Positions 1 through 5,374 of a stretch of 19,014 nucleotides of DNA are shown piece by piece; positions within the stretch are counted from its first letter, which is position 1; each line of letters starts with the position of its first letter. A model generated the notes under the pieces. That model saw nothing but the letters and a program-made list of their open reading frames with translations. It was not told the DNA's origin and did no database searches. The stretch is from SIG459 sp045638085 (GTDB lineage: Bacteria > Bacillota > Clostridia > Oscillospirales > Oscillospiraceae), in assembly GCA_045638085.1 (NCBI GenBank), contig JAZUAQ010000140.1:1-19014 (forward strand). Reading direction: 5' to 3'. A program made the position numbers and the translations under genes.

Positions 1-34
1 TTTTTCAAGAGAATAGTGTAAGCACCGCGCCTTT

Positions 35-91
35 AAAGCCTTCCCCTTGAGGGGAAGGTGGCATTTGCGGAGCAAATGACGGATGAGGTGG
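35..91 (+). repeat. Two-hairpin repeat unit R1, copy 1
   Basis: The first stem is CCTTCCCC (39-46) with TTGA loop and GGGGAAGG (51-58). After GGTGG comes a second stem, CATTTGC (62-68) / GCAAATG (72-78), then the tail CGGATGAGGTGG. A nearly identical unit lies at 17985-18041. Other copies keep the first stem and tail but change the second stem. Confidence 0.9.
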
Positions 92-95
92 CTAT

Positions 96-384
96 GTCTC
101 CGACGGCCATATTCTTTTTGTGCCAGCAAAAAGAATATGGACACCCACCAACTTCCCTCCTCGCGGCAAAGCCGCTGCGGTCGGCGGCTAAAAATGTGCC
201 CCCGGCACATTTTCTTAACGCCCCGACCTCTTTGGAAACTCCCTCAGTACGGAGACGGGAAAGACATTGTGCCACATAATCAAAACCTAGACCTTAGTGT
301 GCTTCCCTCGTTTTCCGCTCGGGACGCTGCTGCCTCGAGGCGCCTGTTCGGCGCCACGGAGATTTTCTCTCGTTATGTTTTTTT
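96..384 (+). repeat. Composite dispersed repeat R2, copy A
   Basis: This copy runs from GTCTCCGACGGCC to CTCGTTATG followed by a T run. It contains a 14-bp stem at 107-140 (CCATATTC arm, TGCCAG loop) and the conserved stretch around GTGCCACATAATC. It also has a GCCTCGAGGC palindrome and a GGCGCC-TGTTC-GGCGCC hairpin at 339-355. Related copies lie at 4947-5182 and 18046-18279. Relative to those, copy A has an 80-bp module (150-229) in place of the left arm of an AAAGAGGGG/CCCCTCTTT hairpin. Confidence 0.88.
150..229 (+). repeat. 80-bp module R3, forward copy
   Basis: It contains two hairpins: GCGGC-AAA-GCCGC and AAAATGTGCC-CCC-GGCACATTTT. The reverse complement of this stretch recurs at 18391-18470 with the same length and about six mismatches by eye. 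One mismatch pair is compensatory, since GCGGC/GCCGC becomes GCAGC/GCTGC. Here the module lies inside composite repeat R2. Confidence 0.88.
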
Positions 385-433
385 CGGCGTGGCTGAGCTC
401 GTAGCGGTGCTACAAATGGCGTGACGTGCATTT

Positions 434-485
434 AAAGCCTTCCCCTTGAGGGGAAGGTGGCTGCCGAAGGCAGACGGATGAGGTG
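434..485 (+). repeat. Two-hairpin repeat unit R1, copy 2
   Basis: The first stem and the CGGATGAGGTG tail are the same as in copy 1. The second stem is CTGCC (461-465) / GGCAG (469-473) with a GAA loop. The second stem therefore differs completely in sequence between copies while pairing is kept. Confidence 0.88.
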
Positions 486-491
486 TTTTTT

Positions 492-511
492 GGAACGGTC
501 AAAACCGTTCC
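492..511. repeat. GGAACGGT/ACCGTTCC hairpin
   Basis: Perfect 8-bp stem with a CAAA loop directly after an R1 unit and a short T run. A partial relative, CGGT-AAAA-ACCG followed by TTCCC, lies in the second repeat island around 5186-5202. Confidence 0.7.
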
Positions 512-526
512 CTGCTCAAACAATGT

Positions 527-551
527 CGTAGGGCAGGGGCTTACTCCCGCC
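527..551. repeat. GTAGGGCAGGGG hairpin module, copy 1
   Basis: GGGCAGGGG-CTTA-CTCCCGCC forms an imperfect hairpin. The same module recurs at 18292-18316, where it is fused to an R1 unit. Confidence 0.7.
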
Positions 552-576
552 GTAAAAATTTGAGGCATATTATCCT

Positions 577-1398
577 CTATTTTCGTGCCTGCTCCTTTGG
601 TATTCTGACGGTGAACACCAAATCTGCCTCCGTTTCCGCACGGCTCAAGGTTGCGTCAATGCCCCCTTGCCGCACAAGGTCCAGGCTTCGGTTGAGAGTG
701 TTCATAAAAACTCTCACATCCTTCATGACGAAAAAGGGTTTTTTCCGTATAGGCTTGGGTTCTTCCGCTGCTGGCGCTTCGGAAAGGCGCGCAATAAAAT
801 CCTCCGCAGCTGCCACGTTCATCCGCTGGTCAATGATGAAATCCAGTGCCTCCTCCTGCTTTTCCCGGGAGTCAAGCCGCAGCAGCGCCCTTGCGTGGCG
901 CTCGGAAAGTCCTTCCTCCCGCAGCCGCTCCAGCAAGGAGGCGTCCAGACGGAGTATGCGCAGCTTGTTGGCGATGGCGCTCTGGCTTTTGCCCAGGGCG
1001 CGGGCGACTTCTTCCTGACTGAGTCCGAAGAGCCGGATAAGCTGACTGATGGCCTCGGCCTCCTCAATAAAATCAAGGTCGCGGCGCTGGATGTTTTCAA
1101 TAAGGGCAATCACGCCGGATTTTTCCATATCCACATCCATGATTATGCAGGGAACTTCCCCAAGTCCCGCCAGCTTGGCGGCTCTCAGTCTCCGCTCGCC
1201 TGCGATAAGCTCGAAGCAATCGCCTTTTGTGCGGACGGTGAGGGGCTGGAGCACCCCGTGCTGGGCTATTGAAGCGCGCAGCTCCTCAAGACCCTGGCGG
1301 GAAAAGTGGCGGCGCGGCTGCATCTGTCCGGGGAGTATATCCTCGGTGGGTATGTAGGCAACGGAGCGCATCAGGCGCTTGTTTGTTACCGGGGACAT
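577..1398 (-). CDS. noc: Noc/ParB-like DNA-binding CTPase
   Basis: This 273-residue protein belongs to the ParB/Spo0J/Noc family, CTP-dependent DNA clamps acting in chromosome segregation or nucleoid occlusion. The N-terminal CTPase region is visible as QPRR (27-30), GERRLRAAK (68-76) and ENIQR (101-105). The helix-turn-helix covers about 124-150. The segment GKSQSAIANKLRIL and then LSERHARAL resembles Noc more than Spo0J, so I favour a nucleoid-occlusion-type protein. The amphipathic membrane helix expected at the Noc N-terminus is not obvious. I chose the ATG at 1398 because AAAGGAGG lies 7 bases upstream (1406-1413); an earlier in-frame start lacks such a site. A TATATA -10-like box lies near 1430-1435. 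No ParA gene is adjacent. The family call is sure, the Noc assignment moderately so. Confidence 0.88.
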   Translation of the reverse strand: MSPVTNKRLMRSVAYIPTEDILPGQMQPRRHFSRQGLEELRASIAQHGVLQPLTVRTKGDCFELIAGERRLRAAKLAGLGEVPCIIMDVDMEKSGVIALIENIQRRDLDFIEEAEAISQLIRLFGLSQEEVARALGKSQSAIANKLRILRLDASLLERLREEGLSERHARALLRLDSREKQEEALDFIIDQRMNVAAAEDFIARLSEAPAAEEPKPIRKKPFFVMKDVRVFMNTLNRSLDLVRQGGIDATLSRAETEADLVFTVRIPKEQARK

Positions 1399-1488
1399 AA
1401 AATGGCCTCCTTTGTATTGGTAAGACAACTATATATCCCAAGGCAGAAAAACAAGGTCGAAATTCGCCTTCGCGCAGGCAAAAGGGCA

Positions 1489-1526
1489 AAAAAATGATCG
1501 GCAGCATAGACTCTATGCTGCCGATC
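1489..1526 (-). terminator. Intrinsic terminator after PH-domain gene
   Basis: A 31-base near-perfect palindrome (1496-1526, arms GATCGGCAGCATAGA and its complement) is followed on the minus strand by ATTTTTTTGC. It separates the PH-domain gene from the downstream Noc-like gene. Confidence 0.9.
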
Positions 1527-1546
1527 GGCGGGAAAAAAGAGGAAGA

Positions 1547-2107
1547 TCAGGAAAAAATCCTTCTGAGCGTGTCGTTGTCTTCCATGTTGTAGAGAACGAG
1601 GCCGATTGCGTTGCCGTTGTCATCCTTCTTGGGGACAAAAGCAGCCACGCGGAGCTTTCCGGCCTTGGTGCCAACGCTGGCGCCCAGTGCAACATGGATG
1701 CGGCCTTCGCCTGCATCGAGGATAGCGGACTTGAGACCGTTTACGGGGATAGAATAGAACTCGCGCTCACCGTAGTAGAGGAGAACTCTCTCGTTGGTGA
1801 TGTAGTACTTGCAGTTTTTGTAAACATTGTTTCTGTCGAGCCAGGGAAGGATAACAAAGTATGCAACAACAACCAGCAGGAGGATGAGAAGCCATACATT
1901 GACATCGCCCATGGCGGCGTTGACGATGCAGTAGAGAGCAACGAGTGCAACCGCGGCAATAGCGCAGATCACCCAGCGGATGGTGAGGGCGGTTTTGTTG
2001 GTAGCGTCAACCAGGGGGAACTTCTCGGAAGCGCCTTTCCACTGGATGGTCTCGTTCTCGCGCAGTTCCTTGGTGACGGCGGTATCGGTTTCGAATGTTC
2101 TTGCCAT
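1547..2107 (-). CDS. Two-TM membrane protein with bacterial PH-like domain
   Basis: This 186-residue protein starts with a polar segment (1-40), followed by two hydrophobic helices at about 42-65 and 69-90 separated by a short loop. The C-terminal half begins with YYITNERVLLYYG (101-113), the pattern of bacterial PH-like (bPH2/DUF304) domains. These domains are membrane-associated and mostly of unknown function. AAGGAG at 2115-2120 lies 7 bases before the ATG. The gene is transcribed divergently from the sensor kinase, and the phased repeat array overlaps its promoter region, so it may be a target of that two-component system (inference). The product is probably in the cytoplasmic membrane with the PH domain in the cytosol. 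I cannot assign a specific role. Confidence 0.8.
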   Translation of the reverse strand: MARTFETDTAVTKELRENETIQWKGASEKFPLVDATNKTALTIRWVICAIAAVALVALYCIVNAAMGDVNVWLLILLLVVVAYFVILPWLDRNNVYKNCKYYITNERVLLYYGEREFYSIPVNGLKSAILDAGEGRIHVALGASVGTKAGKLRVAAFVPKKDDNGNAIGLVLYNMEDNDTLRRIFS

Positions 2108-2136
2108 ATAAAAACTCCTTATTTTTAGTCACTCAC

Positions 2137-2165
2137 ATTGTATCATCGAAGGCCGTTAATTGTGT
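2137..2165 (-). promoter_or_regulatory. Probable promoter of PH-domain gene
   Basis: On the minus strand, TACAAT (2137-2142) is preceded by TGA, an extended -10. The -35 region (about 2160-2165) is poor and lies within the phased repeat array, consistent with regulator-dependent control. Confidence 0.5.
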
Positions 2166-2224
2166 GCAAAGCAGGCGTAAAGCCGCGTTAAACTTCCGTT
2201 AAGCTCCAGGAAGGATTCTTAACG
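2154..2224. promoter_or_regulatory. Phased CGTTAA array, likely response-regulator operator
   Basis: CGTTAA-like hexamers start at 2154 (CGTTAA), 2165 (TGCAAA), 2176 (CGTAAA), 2186 (CGTTAA) and 2197 (CGTTAA). The steps are 11, 11, 10 and 11 bases, about one helical turn. An inverted TTAACG lies at 2219-2224. Direct repeats spaced by one turn are typical of OmpR/PhoB-family binding sites. The array sits between the divergent PH-domain gene and the kinase-regulator operon, so autoregulation by the encoded regulator is the natural inference. Confidence 0.6.
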
Positions 2225-2253
2225 GTTTTTTTATTTCCGCCAAGTCATCTTCA

Positions 2254-2262
2254 TGCTATAAT
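2254..2262 (+). promoter_or_regulatory. Extended -10 promoter of the kinase-regulator operon
   Basis: TGC followed by TATAAT (2257-2262) is a perfect extended -10 box about 50 bases upstream of the kinase start. The -35 position (about 2234-2239, TTTCCG) is weak, as expected if the upstream phased array recruits an activator. Confidence 0.65.
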
Positions 2263-2312
2263 GTATATGTAAAAATTTGCAGTATTATGACGGGAAAGGA
2301 GGAAGATTTGTT

Positions 2313-3446
2313 ATGAAAGGCGGCAGACGCAAAATAAAAGCATGGCTGAGAAATGTGTTTCCAATATCTCTTCGGGATATTGGTATAAGCGTAGGCCTTC
2401 TGGCCAGTGGCTTTGCGGTGTGCTTTGTTCTTCAGCCCGTAAGCGAAACGGACTTCCATGTGCCCTTGATTTTTGTGCTGGTGGTTTTGCTTATATCTCT
2501 GTTGACGGATGGCTACTTTTTTGGCCTCGTGGCCTCCATTTTGTCGGTTTTCGCCGTTAACTATGCTTTCACCTTCCCTTATTTCCATTTCAACTTCTAT
2601 ATGGCGGGCTACCCAATAACCTTCTTCTGCATGTTTGTGGTCTCAGTAATCACCTGCACCCTCACAAGCCGCGCAAGAACGGGCGAGCAGATGCGCATGG
2701 AGGCGGAAATGGAAAAGATGCGCGCCAATCTTCTCCGCGCAATTTCCCACGATTTGCGCACACCCCTGACAAGCATAGTCGGAGCTCTCGGTGCTTTGGA
2801 GGATGAGACGCTTCTTTCAAGGGTGGACAGAAAAAATCTCCTGCAGGATGCCCGAAGCGAGGCGGAATGGCTTATAAATATGATGGAAAACCTTCTTTCC
2901 ATCACCCGCATAGGCGGCGACGAGGCGCCGAAAATACACACGGAGGCTCAGGCTCTTGAGGAGCTTATGGGCGAGGCTCTTTCCCGCTTCCGCAAACAGT
3001 ATCCCGCCATGAAGGTTAAAACCGCAATTCCTGATGAGCTGATAATGTGCAATGTTGACGCCATGCTCATTGAGCAGGTGATAATAAATCTCCTTGTGAA
3101 TGTAATGCTCCATGCAGAGGGAGCGGACAAGATAGAGCTTACCCTCAGCAAGGAAGGGGAAATGGCCCGCGTGTCCGTTGATGATAACGGCAGGGGTATA
3201 AGCAGAAAGGCTCTTGCTCATATTTTCGAAGGAAAGATGCTTGCTCCCGCCGAGGAAAAGGGCGGAGATTCCCGAAGAACTATGGGAATAGGGCTCAGCG
3301 TCTGCCGCACTATTGTGGAAGTCCACGGCGGCACAATGGAGGCAAAAAACCGCAAAGAGGGCGGGGCATCCGTCAGCTTTACGCTGCCGATTGTTGAAAC
3401 TGAGGAGGATGAAAATGCAGATACGCTCCAAGATTTTGATTATTGA
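2313..3446 (+). CDS. KdpD-like sensor histidine kinase, short form
   Basis: This 377-residue membrane histidine kinase has a DUF4118-like four-helix membrane region (about 22-117). The phosphoacceptor segment RAISHDLRTPLTS follows with His146. Then come the N-box (NLLVN, Asn263), the G1 box DDNGRGIS (290-297) and the G2 box GIGLSVCRTIVEVHGG (325-340). This is the C-terminal architecture of KdpD. The N-terminal KdpD sensory ATPase and universal-stress domains (about 390 residues in E. coli KdpD) are absent, and no kdpFABC genes are present in the window. The start at 2313 is chosen because AAAGGAGG lies upstream (2295-2302). The end overlaps the regulator gene by 32 bases, so the two are translated together. 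The signal it senses is unknown. Confidence 0.88.
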   Translation: MKGGRRKIKAWLRNVFPISLRDIGISVGLLASGFAVCFVLQPVSETDFHVPLIFVLVVLLISLLTDGYFFGLVASILSVFAVNYAFTFPYFHFNFYMAGYPITFFCMFVVSVITCTLTSRARTGEQMRMEAEMEKMRANLLRAISHDLRTPLTSIVGALGALEDETLLSRVDRKNLLQDARSEAEWLINMMENLLSITRIGGDEAPKIHTEAQALEELMGEALSRFRKQYPAMKVKTAIPDELIMCNVDAMLIEQVIINLLVNVMLHAEGADKIELTLSKEGEMARVSVDDNGRGISRKALAHIFEGKMLAPAEEKGGDSRRTMGIGLSVCRTIVEVHGGTMEAKNRKEGGASVSFTLPIVETEEDENADTLQDFDY

Positions 3447-4116
3447 AGACGAACCCCGCATATCCAATTTCATGACTGCGGTGCTTTCCGCCAACGGCTA
3501 TGATGTAATCACCGCCTACACGGGCAAGGAAGGCTGTTCTATGATAAGCTCCCATTGCCCCGACCTTGTCATCCTGGATTTGGGTCTGCCCGATATGGAC
3601 GGAATAGAGGTCATTCGTTCTGTGAGAAGCTGGACAAGCCTGCCTATAATCGTGGTATCTGCCCGTATGCATGAGCGAGACAAGGTTCAGGTTCTGGATG
3701 CGGAGGCGGATGACTATATAACCAAGCCTTTCGGAACTGCGGAGCTTCTTGCCCGCATCCGCACCGCCCTTCGCCACACCCATTCTGCTGCAGGCGGAAG
3801 CATCAGCCCCGGCGGAGTGTTCACTGTGGGCGAACTCACCGTGGACTATAATAAGCATTGGGTTCTTGTGGATGGCGAGAACGTGCATCTCACCCAGAAT
3901 GAGTTTAAAATCGTAGGTCTTCTTGCGAAAAACGCAGGCAAGGTTCTAACCTATGATGCCATACTGAAGGAGCTTTGGGGACCTGCCGCAAGGGGCAATA
4001 ATCAGGTGCTGCGAGTGCATATGGCCAATATCCGCAGAAAGATTGAGGAAAATCCCGCCGAGCCCAGATATGTTTTCACAGAGGTCGGCGTCGGCTACCG
4101 CATGGCCGAGGAATAA
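3415..4116 (+). CDS. KdpE/OmpR-family response regulator
   Basis: This 233-residue regulator has an N-terminal receiver domain: acidic pocket Glu11-Asp12, phosphoacceptor Asp55 in LVILDLGLPDMDG, Ser82 and Lys104. A C-terminal OmpR-type winged helix occupies about 135-230, with HLTQNEFKIVGLL and the closing VGVGYRM. GAGGAGG inside the end of the kinase gene is about 7 bases from the ATG at 3415; the ATG at 3409 is too close to that site. It is the cognate partner of the overlapping kinase. By similarity it is closest to KdpE, but its target here may not be potassium transport. The phased CGTTAA array upstream of the operon is a candidate binding site. Confidence 0.92.
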   Translation: MQIRSKILIIEDEPRISNFMTAVLSANGYDVITAYTGKEGCSMISSHCPDLVILDLGLPDMDGIEVIRSVRSWTSLPIIVVSARMHERDKVQVLDAEADDYITKPFGTAELLARIRTALRHTHSAAGGSISPGGVFTVGELTVDYNKHWVLVDGENVHLTQNEFKIVGLLAKNAGKVLTYDAILKELWGPAARGNNQVLRVHMANIRRKIEENPAEPRYVFTEVGVGYRMAEE

Positions 4117-4120
4117 AGAA

Positions 4121-4152
4121 AAAGGCGCGCTTTACAAATAAGCGCGCCTTTG
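4121..4152 (+). terminator. Terminator after the response regulator
   Basis: AAAGGCGCGCTT (4121-4132) pairs with AAGCGCGCCTTT (4140-4151) across a 7-base loop. The T tract is only three bases, so efficiency is uncertain. Confidence 0.7.
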
Positions 4153-4215
4153 CTGCGAGGAGGAAAATTGTCTCCGACGGCGTCGACAAGCCCCCTCTGT
4201 ATGGTGTGGGGGCTT
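4150..4215. repeat. Repeat fragments and hairpin upstream of tadA
   Basis: 4150-4181 (GCTGCGAGGAGG then TTGTCTCCGACGGC) matches pieces of the dispersed repeats at 4909-4957 and 5286-5315. It is followed by an 8-bp hairpin, AAGCCCCC (4188-4195) / GGGGGCTT (4208-4215). The right arm runs into the -35 box of the tadA promoter. Confidence 0.6.
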
Positions 4216-4242
4216 TACAAAATCCCTGCCCTTGGGTAAAAT
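4214..4242 (+). promoter_or_regulatory. tadA promoter
   Basis: TTTACA (4214-4219), a 17-base spacer and TAAAAT (4237-4242) make a good sigma-A-type promoter. The predicted transcript starts near 4249, which rules out the upstream in-frame start at 4232 and supports the ATG at 4271. Confidence 0.75.
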
Positions 4243-4270
4243 AATAAAAAACCCACGGGCGGTGAAGAAA

Positions 4271-4729
4271 ATGGACATGGAAAAATATATGCGCGAGGCT
4301 CTTGCCCTTGCAGCAGAGGCTGCCGCGGCGGGCGAGATACCTGTGGGCTGCGTTGTTGTTGACAAAGAGGGGAAAATAATAGGCCGCGGACGCAACCGCC
4401 GCGAAGAGCGCCGCAGTGTGACAGGTCATGCGGAAATAGAAGCTCTTGAGGCCGCCGCCGCATTCCGCGGCGACTGGAGAATGGACGATTGCTCCCTTTA
4501 TGTGACGCTGGAGCCCTGTCCCATGTGTGCGGGAGCGATGATAATGAGCCGCCTGGGCACTTTGGTTTACGGTGCAAGGGAGGAGCAGACGGGCTCTGCC
4601 GTCAGCGTGCTGAATCTTTTTGAAGAGGCATATCCCGGACATACTGCCATTTACGGCGGAGTGCTTGCAGTGGAAAGTAGCGCACTTCTGAAAGAATTCT
4701 TCGATAAAATGAGAAAGAGAGATGCATAA
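4271..4729 (+). CDS. tadA: tRNA adenosine(34) deaminase TadA
   Basis: This 152-residue cytidine/deoxycytidylate deaminase-fold enzyme has the zinc motif HAE (His53, catalytic Glu55) and PCPMC (Cys83, Cys86). The family converts adenosine 34 to inosine in the anticodon of tRNA-Arg(ACG), allowing it to read CGN codons. The length is normal. The ATG at 4271 has only a weak GGTGA site, but the promoter position excludes the earlier start. It appears monocistronic, with its own promoter and a strong terminator that begins inside the coding sequence. It converges with the nucleotidyltransferase-like gene across the second repeat island. Confidence 0.95.
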   Translation: MDMEKYMREALALAAEAAAAGEIPVGCVVVDKEGKIIGRGRNRREERRSVTGHAEIEALEAAAAFRGDWRMDDCSLYVTLEPCPMCAGAMIMSRLGTLVYGAREEQTGSAVSVLNLFEEAYPGHTAIYGGVLAVESSALLKEFFDKMRKRDA

Positions 4730-4745
4730 GCATCTCTCTTTTTTG
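4714..4745 (+). terminator. tadA intrinsic terminator
   Basis: AAAGAGAGATGC (4714-4725) pairs perfectly with GCATCTCTCTTT (4730-4741), with T-rich sequence continuing to 4750. The four-base loop contains the tadA stop codon, so terminator and gene end overlap. Confidence 0.93.
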
Positions 4746-4750
4746 CTTTT

Positions 4751-4790
4751 AAAGCCTCCCTTGCAAAGGGAGGTGCCGAACGGATGTGAG
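4751..4790 (+). repeat. R1-like repeat unit, copy 3 (divergent)
   Basis: The first stem is CCTCCCTT (4755-4762) / AAGGGAGG (4766-4773). The second stem is reduced to CCG-AA-CGG, followed by CGGATGTGAGG, a variant of the usual tail. Confidence 0.7.
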
Positions 4791-4806
4791 GCGGAGGGAT
4801 TGAAAT

Positions 4807-4857
4807 GAGCCTCCCCTAATAGGGGAGGTGGCGCGGCGCAAGCCGCGTCGGAGAGGT
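4807..4857 (+). repeat. R1-like repeat unit, copy 4
   Basis: The first stem is CCTCCCC (4810-4816) / GGGGAGG (4822-4828). The second stem is CGCGGC (4832-4837) / GCCGCG (4842-4847) with a GCAA loop, then GTCGGAGAGGTT. Its closest relative is at 18321-18374, which carries a compensatory base-pair change in the second stem. Confidence 0.85.
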
Positions 4858-4860
4858 TGA

Positions 4861-4889
4861 AAAGCCTTCCCCTTGAGGGGGAGGTGGCA
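4861..4889 (+). repeat. R1-like repeat unit, copy 5 (truncated)
   Basis: The CCTTCCCC-TTGA-GGGGGAGG stem (one G-T pair) and GGTGGCAA are present. The second hairpin and tail are then lost to a GTAGCGGCTTTGCCGCGAGGA segment related to module R3. Confidence 0.7.
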
Positions 4890-4946
4890 ATGTATCTGGC
4901 CGTAGCGGCTTTGCCGCGAGGAGGGACGAGCGTTGGGAGCGTAATT

Positions 4947-5182
4947 GTCTCCGACGGCCATATTCTTTTCGCATGGCCGAAAAGAATATGGAAAGAAAAG
5001 TCCAACAAAGAGGGGGTTTTTGCGCCCCTCTTTGGAAACTCCCTAAGTGGGGGGGCGGGAAAGACATTGTGCCACATAATCAAAACCTAAACCCTAGTGT
5101 GCTTACCTCGTTTTCCGCTTGGCCGCTGCTGCTTTTTGCCGCCTGTTCGGCGCCACGAAGGTTGTACCTCGTTCTGTTTTTT
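4947..5182 (+). repeat. Composite dispersed repeat R2, copy B
   Basis: Colinear with copies A and C. The 14-bp stem at 4958-4991 keeps pairing although one T-A pair of the other copies is C-G here, and the loop is CATGGC. An AAAGAGGGGG/CCCCTCTTT hairpin follows, then the conserved GTGCCACATAATC stretch and the GTTC-loop hairpin, which has one mismatch in this copy. Confidence 0.85.
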
Positions 5183-5232
5183 CGCTGCGGTAAAAACCGT
5201 TCCCTAAGGATGGTGCATTATCCATACTTGCC

Positions 5233-5257
5233 ATAGGGGCGGAGCGATGTGTCCGCC
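5233..5257. repeat. GGGGCGG hairpin module, copy 1
   Basis: GGGGCGGA-GCGATG-TGTCCGCCC forms a hairpin. A close relative lies at 17958-17981, placed directly before an R1 unit. Confidence 0.65.
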
Positions 5258-5292
5258 CGAAAAAAGCCACCGGTGCGCAGCAGCTTTGCCGC

Positions 5293-5326
5293 GAGGAGGG
5301 AAGCCGTCGGAGACAACTTCCCTCCT
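5293..5326. repeat. 11-bp GAGGAGGGAAG hairpin
   Basis: GAGGAGGGAAG (5293-5303) pairs perfectly with CTTCCCTCCTC (5316-5326). The 12-base loop carries CCGTCGGAGACAA, the complement of the TTGTCTCCGACGG start of composite repeat R2. It looks like two repeat fragments joined head to head. Confidence 0.7.
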
Positions 5327-5332
5327 CTCAGC

Positions 5333-5363
5333 AAAAAAGAAGCCCCCTCTTGGAGGGGGCTTC
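5333..5363 (-). terminator. Terminator of the pyk operon
   Basis: GAAGCCCCCTC (5339-5349) and GAGGGGGCTTC (5353-5363) form an 11-bp stem with a 3-base loop, followed on the minus strand by TTTTTTGC. It lies just past the stop of the nucleotidyltransferase-like gene. Confidence 0.93.
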
Positions 5364-5374
5364 TGACATATGTT

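Larger units (their letters stand above)
1..576. other. Repeat-rich non-coding island, left
   Basis: No credible gene is visible here. The stretch is a mosaic of short palindromic modules, listed separately: two CCTTCCCC/GGGGAAGG units, one long composite repeat, an 80-bp module, a GGAACGGT/ACCGTTCC hairpin (492-511) and a GGGCAGGGG-type hairpin (527-551). Open frames crossing it read through the hairpins on both strands, lack ribosome binding sites and match no family I know. A weak GAGG/CCTC hairpin at 562-577 sits at the stop of the Noc-like gene and is followed, on the minus strand, by a short T run, so it could act as a weak terminator. Confidence 0.75.
4730..5374. other. Repeat-rich non-coding island, middle
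   Basis: This island lies between the convergent ends of tadA and the nucleotidyltransferase-like gene. No credible gene is seen. It contains three R1-type units in tandem (4751-4790, 4807-4857, 4861-4889) and composite repeat copy B (4947-5182). After these come a GGGGCGG hairpin (5233-5257), a GAGGAGGGAAG hairpin (5293-5326) and the terminator of the minus-strand operon. Confidence 0.75.

Noticed and set aside
58..424. Short open frames through the left repeat island, with similar frames at 17860-18405 and 4749-5236
   Set aside because: The protein similarity between islands is explained by the DNA repeats. Frames occur on both strands, start codons lack ribosome binding sites and hairpins dominate the sequence.
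2277..2312. Earlier start codon for the sensor kinase
   Set aside because: The AAAGGAGG site at 2295-2302 lies downstream of that start and fits only the ATG at 2313.
4730..5374. Possible CRISPR array because of recurring short palindromes
   Set aside because: Repeat units are not regularly spaced, spacers are not unique, units differ in sequence and no cas gene is present.
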